From: Stictocephala bisonia
Taxonomy: Eukaryota; Arthropoda; Insecta; Hemiptera; Membracidae
Assembly: GCA_035578905.1 (NCBI GenBank)
Contig: JAQJVL010000245.1
Span: 976,001-1,040,000 of the forward strand
Reading direction: 5' to 3'
DNA length: 64,000 nucleotides
Below, piece by piece: positions 1 through 9,913 of the stretch. The notes beneath the pieces are model-generated. The model ran no database searches and was not told where the DNA came from. It was given only the letters and a program-made list of their open reading frames with translations. Every line of letters starts with the position of its first letter. Position 1 is the stretch's first letter. The position numbers and the translations under genes were made by a program.

Positions 1-1404
1 GTGTTAACACAGGAAATTGTGTTCAAGTAGCTTCTCTTGTTTCTTTCCGTTCTTCATTCTCTTTAGGGATGGCTAAGGAAACAATTTATATGTTGGGTAA
101 GGACTTGCATTAAAATGATCAAAGCATTATTGTATATGACAATAAATATGTTTTTTTAAGTACAAAAATATTTACTAAATTGTTCTTTTAACAACATTTT
201 TTCAAAAAATTTTGTATGCAGTAAAAATTATTATTATTTTTTGTAGATACTACCAATCTATTTAACAGAGGAATGTTAACTAACCACATTAGTGTAAGAG
301 GTTTTACCTACCTCTTAATACGATAAATTTGGCAAAATCTAGTACATTAAGATCCATTCATTAATGGCCAACTTAATTTTAAATATGTTGATCCTTTATT
401 GGCTAGACTAGTTATAAATTATAAAATTACTTCGTAAAAATATAAACTTATTTTTTTACTTTATACAATTTTATTTATATCATATTTTTTCTTCATTCTA
501 ACCAATCCTACTTTCCGTTTTAGTTCGATTATAATGTAATTATTATGTATCAAACATCATCTAATTTCTAAAATGTCAGACTAATGAGTTTGCTGTAAAG
601 TGTAGGTACAGAATGTGTGTTTCAGAAAATATCATAAGACACGTAAGATACTGTGAAACAACCTTGAAATGAATAAGTTATTTCATTATGATTTAATGGC
701 ATGATAGAAGTCCTGCAAAATAAAAGGATTTACAAGGTAACATAATATTCAATCTTAAATTTACAAAGTAAATAAGCTGATTTTAACAACAACCCATTAA
801 AGTTAAACCAAAACTATTTATTTACTTTATTTATTAGTTACAAACAAATTTTAACTGAGTAATTACATCCTCGTATTTAGTGTTAGATTACTATTAATGT
901 ATCAAAGATAGGTCAAACGTGGTTTTACTAAAAACAGTTTGCCAAATTCGTGTATATTTTTTATTGGAAATATTTTTTTCTGCAAAATTTTAGTTGCTCT
1001 TTTATTATTGAGTCTTGAATTATTGGCACAGAAACGTCTCACAATTAAACTTTTAGTATTTCATTGATTTTTCACTGCTTAGATTAAGAAAACGTATTAA
1101 TTTTTCACAAGTTGAAAATTGTTAGCAATTTTTTAACTCTAAACTACTAAACGTTTTTGTGGTGTAGAGACTGCTAAAAACAGAACCCATAACCCACAAT
1201 CCCTACAGCACTTATCCCCTATTTGGATCTCATAAGGTCAGTTTGTGTATTTCATAGAAACTGCATTTTTAAGGTTATCTTAAAAATATTTTTCGATTAA
1301 ACAAATGTCAATAAATGTATATGTTTCCTAATTATATGTGGTTCTGTACACTTGCTTATCTACCCCTCTGTAGTTCTTTCTTAACCACCGTATCAATATA
1401 AAAT
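1..1404. other. AT-rich stretch, no feature recognised
   Basis: Strongly AT-rich sequence with short homopolymer runs. I see no ORF with family resemblance, no tRNA-like boxes, and no copy of the repeat families found elsewhere in the window. Confidence 0.6.
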
Positions 1405-1745
1405 GTCAGCCTGCTGCTGTTCTCCTGGATAACAACGTTTTATAGTCTATAAAACCCTGTAATTCTACTTTAGAGAGATTAAAAGTATTTTAGAGTTATT
1501 AGAAATTACATTTTAAACATTTTACAGTAAAAAACAAATCAGCCAAGCTTTAGTGTCATTTTTATGTTTTTTATCAGCTATTTGACATTTATTATGAAAG
1601 TAAATTAATTCCAATGTTAACCTTATGGAAAAAGGAAAGATCAAGGGGCTGTTTTTACCCATTAGGAATATAACTTCGATATATCTTGTATTAGTTATGT
1701 AAGGTACGTTTTTGTTTACGTTCGGTATCGAATAAATAGTTCGCA
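1405..1745 (-). repeat. Interspersed repeat family C, short copy
   Basis: This is a diverged copy of a repeat also seen at 15540-15840, 49780-50130 and 63440-63640. Shared landmarks, in order, are a 'gttctcctggataac' block, a 'ctactttag' block, 'cagtaaaaaacaaa', 'gtgtcat..ttatgtttttt', 'tatcagct.tttga' and 'taattccaatgttaa'. The orientation is opposite to the copy at 49.8 kb. The small ORF here (1522-1746, minus) shows no conservation between copies and I treat it as chance. The class is uncertain. Part of the family resembles the internal repeats of the Helitron-like element at 9914-11507. Confidence 0.6.
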
Positions 1746-1967
1746 CATTTGCCAGCTAGGATAGTTGCAGCGGGCTGGGTATAGTTCCAGGGGTCGGAGT
1801 TAAGGAATGGAGTCGAGGAGAACGATTCAGTACTTTTGATCTCAAAAGATCATTCACGTGGCACAAGACCACAACTCATCATCATCTCTCGCCTCGAGGT
1901 AGGTTGGAACAGTGTGGTCAGGATATAGGATGCTGGAAATGCCGATATTCTGTCCTAATGTCCTAAA

Positions 1968-2145
1968 ACCCCAAGTACCACCTTTCACGGCAGTTCCAAA
2001 AGCCAAAAGTGGCATACGAAACCTACCTACGCTTGGGCTAAGCCCCGCCTTTCACGGCAGTTCAAATTCAAATGGGGACCTATGAAACCTACCTACGCCT
2101 GGGCTAAGTCCCGCCTTTCACGGCAGTCCAAAGCCAAAAGGTACT
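1968..2145. repeat. Tandem repeat, 66-67 bp unit, about 2.5 copies
   Basis: The core 'cctttcacggcag' recurs at 1981, 2048 and 2114, followed each time by a variable segment and then 'gaaacctacctacgc.tgggctaag'. Period is 67 then 66 bases. The copies differ by substitutions, and the third is cut short after about 30 bases. Confidence 0.85.
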
Positions 2146-2477
2146 CGAGCTACTCACTTCGCAAATGAAATGATTCAAATAAAAACAAAACTTCTAATTG
2201 CAGAATGTAACAAAACAAAGCTAATCCTAACGATAGATGGGTCAGGACCGCTTTTCTCAGCAGTAACTACTTAATCCCAATTAACTCGTCTCTGATAACT
2301 TAAACGTCTCCTCTCGCATGCAAGGAATAAAACAAACTAATATATGAATGGCGTTAATAAGCTAATGCACAAAGCTAACAGAAATGGCAAGCTTTAATAT
2401 GTTGAGACAGGCCAACTTACCTCGTCGAACTGACTTCGTTGTTAACACTCGAGTCGACTGCCTCTGCTGGTTGCGGT

Positions 2478-2500
2478 CGGCAGTTTTGTTCAAACTGCCG
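2478..2500. other. Perfect 9-bp hairpin
   Basis: Arms cggcagttt (2478-2486) and aaactgccg (2492-2500) flank a 5-nt loop, inside the GC-rich block. No function can be assigned from sequence. Confidence 0.7.
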
Positions 2501-2600
2501 CCTCCAAGCGGTGCGTAAGTGTAGCAGGCGGCAGACGCGGGAATTTCAAATGCCCTAATTCTCTGTCTGCTTGAACTACTCTTCGTTTAACTTAAATTAT

Positions 2601-3229
2601 CCTTTTTAAAACAAAACAAAAAAAACTACACTTCATGGAGCAACCTTACGATTAGGACTACTTTTCTTCAAATATTGTCAAAATCTGTTTAGTGGTTCCG
2701 AATATTTTGTCACTAGTGAGTAGATAATTTATACATAGTGGACTGTATAAAGGTTGTATATTGAAATACTCAAAATTGTGTAAGTATAGTTTTCACTCTT
2801 AAGTGTTATTTTTACATGTAGCGCTGGTAACTTTAAGCAATAATTTAAAATAAAATAATGATTTTATCTTAAGCCTAGCAGCTAAAAACTATCGTAAAAC
2901 GCAGTTAACTAATAACAACGTAACTTGAACCAATATACATGATATTAAATTCCAGCGAATTGTTTAATACTATAAGTTATTTTTAATTTTTCGTTCTTGT
3001 TTTTGTTTTTTTTTAACAGAGATTAAGGATTATAAACCTGAGAGCTATTTTATTTCCCATATGAAGGATTATATATTAGACCCTTTCTATGAAACGTTTA
3101 CGATTCAGTCAATCTTATATACTACAACCATCAAACAAAACATGTATATTTTTTTCTTTTATAAAGATCTTTCTACTGACTAATGACACCAGCCAGTTAA
3201 ACTCTAAATTGTCCAAAAAGCCTTAAGAT
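2601..3229. other. AT-rich stretch, no feature recognised
   Basis: AT-rich sequence with T-runs. I see no repeat family or gene. Confidence 0.5.
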
Positions 3230-4180
3230 CCAAACATTCAACACTCGAAAATGGAAGCTAAACAAGTTCAAAGTAACTTTAACAACTACATGCTGCTTTC
3301 ATCATCCTTGAGACCTCCATAATCATAAAAAATACTTGGTTGTGAAGATTTTTTTCAATTCTAGCAAACTTGATCACTGGAGCAAATACTCTAAACTATG
3401 ACCAAACAAATTAATTTCTTTAGTGAAAAGTACATTCTGGAACTTTTAAACTAATTACTTCCATTTAAACATGTGGCCATGAAGCACCCTGTAAAAAACC
3501 ACTTCAATCATAGTACGTTGAGATATTAGGGATGACAAAATTAAGCACTATACGAGCTTCCCCTTCAACTATGTTCGTAAACTTTAACAGCACCCATGAC
3601 AGGAATTTCCTCTGGATGGCCTCAATGGCTGCATCTGTGTTCACCTGGTCCCTTTCCAAATAACAATGGCATTCTCAAGGTTTCTCTGAACAAAAAGTGC
3701 GCTTGTCATTGAAATACCTGGTGATCCACTTGACGAGACCCAAGTTCTTCGCATCATTTAATACAACAGTTCACGTGTTCAAATAAGATCAACTTGCAAT
3801 CTATGTGAACGCCGAGATCATAGACAGCACGTTATGTTTGAATTCTACTTACAATTATGTCGTAAAGGAGAAGAATGAGTTAGTTGCACGTGTCAATGAA
3901 ACTACCACTGTATTGCTGGGGTGGTTGTGACGCCTTGTAACGTAAGGTGGCTGTCATTTGTGCAGCTCAAATACGAATCACTAGATGATTAAAGTGCCAG
4001 ATGGTCTCATTTATCAGCAATCTGTAGATTTATTAATATCGTTTGCATAAAGTCGAACTTCACAATTCAGGACAGGCGTAATGTCGTTAATAAAATAACA
4101 AAATAACAAAAGCCTCAAACTAAACCCTTGTAGTACTCCTGAACTTGCAATAAAACCCTTTGAATACACTACATAAAATC
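3230..4180 (-). pseudogene. Degraded LINE reverse transcriptase relic
   Basis: Reading the minus strand, one frame over about 4140-4010 gives SGVLQGF, then ...LLFCYFINDITPV, then CEVRLYANDI before a stop. These correspond to the GVPQGS region, the 'L..INDI' segment and the YADD catalytic box of non-LTR reverse transcriptases. Here the box is changed to YAND (4038-4049), which removes a catalytic aspartate. Further down the minus strand, frameshifted pieces such as DLGVHID and LILFEHV resemble the 'YLGV.ld..L.f..HV' segment that follows the catalytic region. Several stops and frameshifts show it is dead. It is distinct from the LINE relic at 19.6-20.8 kb. Clade cannot be fixed by eye, and the outer limits are approximate. 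Confidence 0.6.
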
Positions 4181-5021
4181 AACAGCTTGAATGTCTTAAC
4201 AATGAGGTAGGATTGTATCCACCCGAATAAGGTCTGGAGAGAATGAAAGGAGATGGAGTTTCTTTAAAATTAAATGGAATAATAATTACTGAAATATAAA
4301 AAAATCTAGTTGAGCGTCATAAATATTTTACCATAATGAGATTCTATACAATTTTGATAGTTTTGTTTCAATCTTGAGGATTTGTGAGGAATTCGTTTAC
4401 CATCTGCACGCTTTAAACTGGAGAACTAACTAACCACAAGACACACATTCAGTGCCTCCTCTGTGGTCCAGCCTACACTATATTTTCCTTTTCAAGTCAT
4501 ATAAGTTTGTGAGTAACAGATATTTGTCAACCGCCAATTATATTCCTTATCTCTAATTTGTCCATGGCATAAAGAATGTAATATATCCGTACTGTTTAAC
4601 TCTAGCTGTACCTATACAAAGCAACTAACTAATGTGCAAGTATGAACATTTATTTGATGTAAATTTATTCAAATAAAATCAGGAAACCACTTTTTAAACA
4701 GATCTAGGTTAAACTTTAAAAAATATAAACATTATAAAACACTGTTAAAAGTAATGAATTCCTTCTAGTTTTTAAAGTTATTTTAATTCTTAATGCAATT
4801 AATAACCTAATTCATTCTATTTTGCAATTTACGTACACTAGACGTAATTTATTATTTAAATTGAATATTATATTAAAGGAAAAATTATTATTACTTAAAA
4901 ATAAATAATAATTACCTTACATTACTAATAATATTGAGAAAATATATTTACTGTAATACGAACAAAATAAACATGATAATTTCGATTGAACAAATTTGTT
5001 GCATCGGAAAAATAAACCGGA
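4181..5021. other. AT-rich stretch, no feature recognised
   Basis: 4181-4440 may be the continuation of the LINE relic, too degraded to read. From 4450 to 5020 the sequence is very AT-rich and featureless. Confidence 0.4.
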
Positions 5022-5089
5022 ACATCGTGGTTTACGTTAAGTTTAAGCCTAATTTGACGGAGAGATCATGTGTTAGATCTACAACACGC

Positions 5090-5145
5090 GGTGTTTCGAC
5101 CGGCATCAGATCTCATCAGTGGGCACTGCCATGAGCCCATACGCC
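5090..5145 (-). ncRNA. Hammerhead ribozyme, type III, left-arm copy
   Basis: On the minus strand, in 5'-3' order: stem III strand ggcg (5145-5142); U-A before the cleavage point (5141, 5140); stem I tgggc (5139-5135) closing on gccca (5124-5120) with a 10-nt loop; CUGAUGA (5119-5113); stem II gauc/gguc with a 7-nt loop, including one G-U pair; GAAA (5097-5094); then cacc, pairing back to ggcg. All invariant core positions are present. Stem I is a perfect 5 bp. Stem III has one A-C mismatch, which may weaken activity. Predicted cleavage lies between 5140 and 5139. Open-ended stem III makes it type III. Activity is inferred from motif completeness. Confidence 0.8.
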
Positions 5146-5336
5146 CTGTACGCCTAGCTCCCACACCTACTGGCAAGCGAGGTTCTTACACTTGCCCTCT
5201 ACAGTCCAGTTGTCCAGGAGGATCAACTACTTCTTCTTACTCTTCAGACCAGTCCCAGTTTAAGATAAACAACTGGACTGTAGAGGGCATGTGTAAGAAC
5301 CTCGCTTGCCAGTAGGTGTGGGAGCTAGGCGTACAG

Positions 5337-5392
5337 GGCGTATGGGCACATGGCAGTGCTCACTGATGAGACCTGATGCCGGTCGAAATGCC
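5337..5392 (+). ncRNA. Hammerhead ribozyme, type III, right-arm copy
   Basis: Order on the plus strand: stem III strand ggcg (5337-5340); U5341 and A5342 with cleavage predicted after A5342; stem I tgggc (5343-5347) paired with gctca (5358-5362), one G-U pair, 10-nt loop; CUGAUGA (5363-5369); stem II gacc (5370-5373) and ggtc (5381-5384), perfect 4 bp, 7-nt loop; GAAA (5385-5388); then tgcc (5389-5392), pairing with ggcg through one U-G pair. The whole conserved core is intact. Differences from the left-arm copy include partly compensated stem changes: stem II is all Watson-Crick here but has a G-U pair on the left, and stem III is pairable here but mismatched on the left. Confidence 0.82.
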
Positions 5393-5414
5393 GCGTGTTG
5401 TAGATCTAACACAT

Positions 5415-6905
5415 CGTGGTTTAGTGAAGGAAAGATAGCTCATTCCGAAAGAATTTTAAAAAATTTGGTAAAATTAGAGACGAATCATCAGAAGAGTACT
5501 AAATGTACTTAGAGTGGTGTATTTCATTTTAATTCTTACTTATTGATAAAATTAATGAGTACTTATAAGCTAATTAATAAGATTAATAATTTGATAAGAG
5601 TTATAAGATGTTAACTGGACAAACTTGACACATACAGTATTACATATGGGCCCAAGTCGTTTTTAAAGGACTTGATACAGTTCCACAGCCTGTTGCTTGC
5701 ACTATCTCCCTCACATACATGACACTTGAACCCTCCCTGGGTTGAGAGGCATTCTGTTGCTCCTGCTGACTTAATGATACATCCAAGGCTTCATCCTACT
5801 TGTGTCTGTCAGACACACTTACTTCACCAAGGATAACACTTGTAAATATTAATCTTTAATACTAATTGTTAGAATTATTTTTAGGCACTGTATCATTTTT
5901 TCTTAAATGTTTTATTATATAGGATTCAAGGTTATTGGGGATATTGTATTAACGGGTGACTTTAACAGTGCATGCAATGGGTTTGAAGCCCCAAAATACA
6001 AGTGAAAGAGTGACATTACGAATTGTCATGGATTATAGTAGTTCCTGAAAAGTTAAAATTTTTAAACTGTAAATAAGCTCACATGGCATTTTTTTAAAGT
6101 TTATTTATTGTAAATTTATTTGGTTCATTAATTTTAAGAATGTACTATTTTACTATAAAGAAACTATTTTATGTAATTAAAAAATTGATCGGACTGTTAA
6201 ATAAGATTGGCCCTAAATTAATGTCAGACAATTGAACGTTGAAAATAAAATCTAGTAAAATTATTTTAAAATCATAACATTTCTATTTTGAGGATTTCTG
6301 TCATTCCCTAGTAAAAAATTTAAATTATTTTTCACTAGTTATCTAATAATTAGATTTTACATTTTCGTAAAAATTTTCTATTATAAAGATTTGAACTACA
6401 ATTTGTATTGATATATTTTATCTATGTTATTCTTTTTGACAAGTTTTTATAACATAATTTCAATATCTAGTGTACTTAAAATACAAAAAAATCCACGTAG
6501 TAGGTTTTAATCAACAAGATAAGTATTCTTTAACGCGTGTCTGAGTATCCTTTTAATATGTGTGAGTCCTAAACACTGGGCGTGTATTTCCTTTATATTG
6601 TGTGCATGTGTGGGTGGTTGATCCCTCAAAAATGTGTGCGCATGGGCGGGTCCGTGTATGGGAGGCATAAAATCTTTTAAAAACTTGTTCCCAAAAATAA
6701 CATTCAACATTAACGTACATGACATACTTTTTTATTTAATGTAAAATGTATTTGAGTTCACAGGACTATAATTATGTAAAATGTTAGAAATTTTTATACC
6801 GAAATAACGTAGTAATAATCAAAGGAGAAAGTCATGTAATGAATATATTAAATAAAATTAGTTAATTAACACAGCAAAACTTAATACTCTTAGTTGTCGG
6901 TGAAG
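5415..6905. other. AT-rich stretch with a possible LINE endonuclease trace
   Basis: Mostly featureless AT-rich DNA. At about 5926-6005 one plus-strand frame reads FKVIGDIVLTGDFNS. The 'GDFN' core resembles the metal-binding motif of LINE AP-endonucleases. The match is short and isolated, so I do not call a gene. Confidence 0.3.
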
Positions 6906-6906
6906 A

Positions 6907-7128
6907 GCCAATGGCCGAGTGGCGTCAGGAATGTGTATCTAAGTTAGAGGTAGTGCAGGTCAAATCCTGGTTTTGACTGTTAGTTTTTATCAGCAAATGT
7001 CACCTTCTACTGTAATGGTTTTCCCCTGTACACTGTCAGTTAAGTTCCCGGCACATATCAATATTCTATGGGGAATGGATAGAGTGATTAAAGAGGAGAT
7101 CGGCGGACTCTCCTAAAAAAAAGTATTA
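6907..7128 (+). mobile_element. tRNA-derived SINE (Ser/Leu-like head)
   Basis: The head contains 'ggccgagtggcg' (6913-6924), which matches an internal RNA polymerase III A box of the tRNA-Leu/Ser type. 'ggtcaaatcct' (near 6958) resembles a B box and lies at tRNA-like spacing. A non-tRNA body of about 150 bases follows and ends in a run of A residues (7116-7122). No clear target-site duplication was seen. The tRNA part cannot fold as a complete tRNA, so this is a SINE rather than a tRNA gene. Confidence 0.55.
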
Positions 7129-7204
7129 AGGATTCAGCATTATTAAAATCATAGCCATCATTCTCATATTATGTAAATGCGTCTTTAACAACTAGTGATA
7201 GAAT

Positions 7205-7500
7205 AACGAGAAGTCCGGTTCTTTTCCGTTAATTCAATACCATAACCTTAACTTAGGTAACCAAACCTAACCTAAACATAACGTAACCAAACCAAACATG
7301 ACATAACGTAACCAAACCAAACATAACATAACGTAACCAAACCAAACATAACATAACCTAAAGAAACCTAACATAACCAGATCAAACCTAACATAACATA
7401 ACCAAACTTAACATAAGAAAACCAAAACTAACATAACCTAAACAATCTTAATTTAAGTTGATCATATTAGTGATAGTGAATTAACGGCAAAGGTCCGACA
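7205..7500. mobile_element. TIR element copy 1, telomere-like interior array
   Basis: Terminal inverted repeats lie at about 7213-7241 ('tccgttaattcaatacc' side) and 7471-7498 ('gatagtgaattaacgg' side), sharing roughly 24 of 29 bases. The interior (about 7243-7440) is a degenerate array of 'ccaaacctaacataacata' type units, which on the other strand read ttaggttatgttaggtttgg. Two further elements with the same TIR lie at 40129-40330 and 41280-41592. No transposase is present, so the elements are non-autonomous. Confidence 0.7.
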
Positions 7501-8190
7501 TTTTGCAGCAGGCTTTTGTTAGACACGCCTAATAGCCAACCTGGAATCCATGTTAGGAGTCGTGTTACATTGTCAACATGTTTACTCTAACAACTTCCAG
7601 GACCTACAATTACCATATCCAGGTGTGTTTAATATGAAACCCTACCTGTTGACTCACATGTTTCACCAGTCTTTATATAAGTTATATATTATTTGTATTA
7701 AAATATTAGTAAATTTATAGTTCAATTTATTGTAACAAAATATTAATCAACACGAAAATGAAAGAGGTTTTCACTACTTAATCTCAAAACTAAAATATCT
7801 ACTGAACCATTCTGCTCTAGTTATTACCTAATTACACCACCCATCATAAATACTCTTACAACAATCATCGGTGTCTACTAAATACCAACATGTCTCTTTA
7901 CCTACTGTAAATCACTTTTTATAGTAAAACGTAATTCGTCATTTTCGTTTACTTTGATCTTATTATATGTAGGGCGAAAAGTAGTTCCTGACACAGCTTA
8001 ACATTTTCTCAAGCGTTTAAGATAAAGACAAAAAAGTAATCACTCTTAAACATGATCTAAAATTGTAATTTTTGCCGTAACTGTACAATTTGTACCACTT
8101 CCTGAGGACGGCCTGCATGGAGTCCACAGAAAGTCTTGAATACAACCAAACGTTAATATGGATATCAATTTGAAGGTAGAATAGCATGCC
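7501..8190. other. AT-rich stretch, no feature recognised
   Basis: I see no repeat family, ORF or tRNA-like box. Confidence 0.5.
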
Positions 8191-8805
8191 GCAAATTTAT
8201 TTATTTATTTTCCAACTTCAAGCAGTCAATACATACGAGCTCGTACATATATATTACAAGATGGTATTATGATACAAACATTACACTCTTATAGATTTAA
8301 TAAAAAGAATAGAATATTACAATGCAAACAAGAACAAAGAGAAAAAATCAACCAATAAAAGGATAAAATATTACTGACCGGAGATCAAACATACAAGAGG
8401 CATTTAGTGAACGAAAAGCTTAATACTTAGTGATAGTATGGTAATGATCAAATTCAATTTAGAGTTACCAAAAAAAAAAAAAAGAAAATAAATTAGACTA
8501 CAATAACAACAGATAAACACATTATAACATGACAACTAAAAACTAAAATGATACGTTACCAACTCTATGACTTTAATATAAAAGAATAAATATATAGAAA
8601 GCAAAACATTAACAAGAGAAAAGCTCAGCAACAAATAAGAGGATATCAATATTACTAAAGGTTAGTCAAAACATACAACAAGCTTTAATAAACACAAAGG
8701 CTAATACTTGATGATACATATGGTAGTGATCAAACTTAATTCAGAACCACCAAAAACAAAAGTAATTAAATTACACTACAATAACAATAGATAAACACAT
8801 TTGTT
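8191..8805 (-). repeat. LINE-tail-like block with two ~278-bp tandem copies
   Basis: On the minus strand the block ends in an aataaataaataaa-type tail (8196-8210 region), as many non-LTR element 3' ends do. Inside are two diverged copies about 278 bases apart. For example 'aacaacagataaacacatt' near 8504 recurs near 8782, and 'tggtaatgatcaaattcaatt' recurs in altered form near 8720. I infer a LINE 3' untranslated region; no coding part was identified. Confidence 0.45.
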
Positions 8806-9913
8806 TAATAGCGGCAAATTACAAGTGATGAACAACCGATTCAAATATGGTAAGCGTTTAAAATTCAAAAATTATTTGATTTTAATTTGCAGTCATTTGG
8901 CAGATAATGGCCCTTTTGACATAACATTTTTGGAATAATAAAATAGTTACGCCAAAAAAGTATAATTTTATATCCTGTTTTTAAGTGCTGAGCTATAAGT
9001 ACGCTTCACGTGGAACAGCTCAGAAAGTTAGGATGTATCAGGTCTTATTTTTCACTCTATATAGTTTTATATTTATAAAAATAATATATATTCTTAATTA
9101 AGTGTTATGGAGTGAAATATGTAATATTTACATAAGTTTACAAACAAAGATAGTGATATCGATAGCATACTTTAAAACATAATGTATTTGATTTCCTCCA
9201 TATTTGACGACCCATGTTGGTTGTGTTCGTCTGTGAAGATCATTAGTGAACTATCCTTGTTAGCTTGTGGTCACTTGTGTACTGGTGGTAGCAATTAATA
9301 CCAATTGTACTCGAAAAATTTTAACCTCATTTTTCAATAAAACGAATATATAATGATTGGAAAATGTAATCCCTTCTTGGATCAGAACAACGAAGCTGTG
9401 CGTTATTAAAGAGTATTTTATAATGGTCTTCGGGGAGAAAAGTGATGGTAATTAAAAGAAGGTATTGAATTGTTTTCTCCCTCCAAAATGGAGCTGAAAA
9501 TATGACACTAATTGAGGGGAGGGGCTGTAAGGGAGATTGTTATACGCTTCACTTACCAATATTAAGGGTGTCAGTTAAAAATGAATCAGCTGTTTTAAAA
9601 CTAATTAGAGCTCATTAAAATTCAGATCATTGTGCGGAGTTTATTTTTAAATTTTACAAACGTTTCAATACATCGTTTGCAATGCAACAGTAACGGATTG
9701 GTAATGTGTTAAGATTTATAAAGTATGTGTTCTACAAAGCATAGCTATTTATATAAAATACCATACTATTATTCGCAATTATTACGTTTGTATAGCAACA
9801 GTTAATGTAGTAGTAATAAATTTAATATTCTAAACATGACATTTTATTTGAAAAATAATTTCCATAATTAAGTAAAATTTACTAAAGGAAACCGATGTAA
9901 AGGTTTTTCCTTA
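8806..9913. other. AT-rich stretch, no feature recognised
   Basis: Featureless except for a small G/A-rich patch at 9475-9540. Nothing that looks like a gene. Confidence 0.5.

Larger units (their letters stand above)
1748..2600. other. GC-richer block with minus-strand splice-donor-like site
   Basis: This block is clearly richer in GC and CpG than its surroundings. On the minus strand a perfect-looking splice donor (cgag|gtaagt) lies at 2421/2420, directly downstream of a GC-rich stretch (2430-2560). The arrangement would fit a non-coding 5' exon or an exapted transposon promoter read leftward. No ORF supports a protein. It also contains the tandem repeat and hairpin listed separately. Calling it an exon is inference; RNA evidence would decide. 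Confidence 0.3.
5068..5414. mobile_element. Palindromic (foldback) element with hammerhead ribozymes in both arms
   Basis: The left arm (5068-5213) and right arm (5269-5414) are each 146 bases and nearly perfect reverse complements, with only a handful of mismatches. They enclose a 55-base loop (5214-5268). The palindrome is much richer in GC than the surrounding DNA. Each arm encodes a hammerhead ribozyme core near its outer end, on opposite strands and both reading outward from the centre. A 13-bp direct repeat (acatcgtggttta) sits at 5022-5034 and 5411-5423, the second overlapping the last bases of the right arm. It may mark duplicated target or a second element end. The small ORFs across this block arise from the GC-rich arms and are not credible proteins. 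Hammerheads are known in Penelope-like elements, retrozymes and a cave-cricket satellite, so a retroelement-related origin is plausible but inferred. Confidence 0.85.

Noticed and set aside
1981..2140. 'gaaacctacctacgc' as a tRNA primer-binding site of an LTR element
   Set aside because: No long terminal repeats, polypurine tract or gag-pol coding sequence were found around it.
5926..6005. LINE endonuclease fragment (LTGDFNS)
   Set aside because: One short motif in an otherwise unrelated frame; mentioned in the stretch entry only.
6907..6975. A functional tRNA-Leu or tRNA-Ser gene
   Set aside because: A-box-like and B-box-like strings are present, but acceptor and anticodon stems do not form and a non-tRNA body with an A tail follows; called as a SINE.
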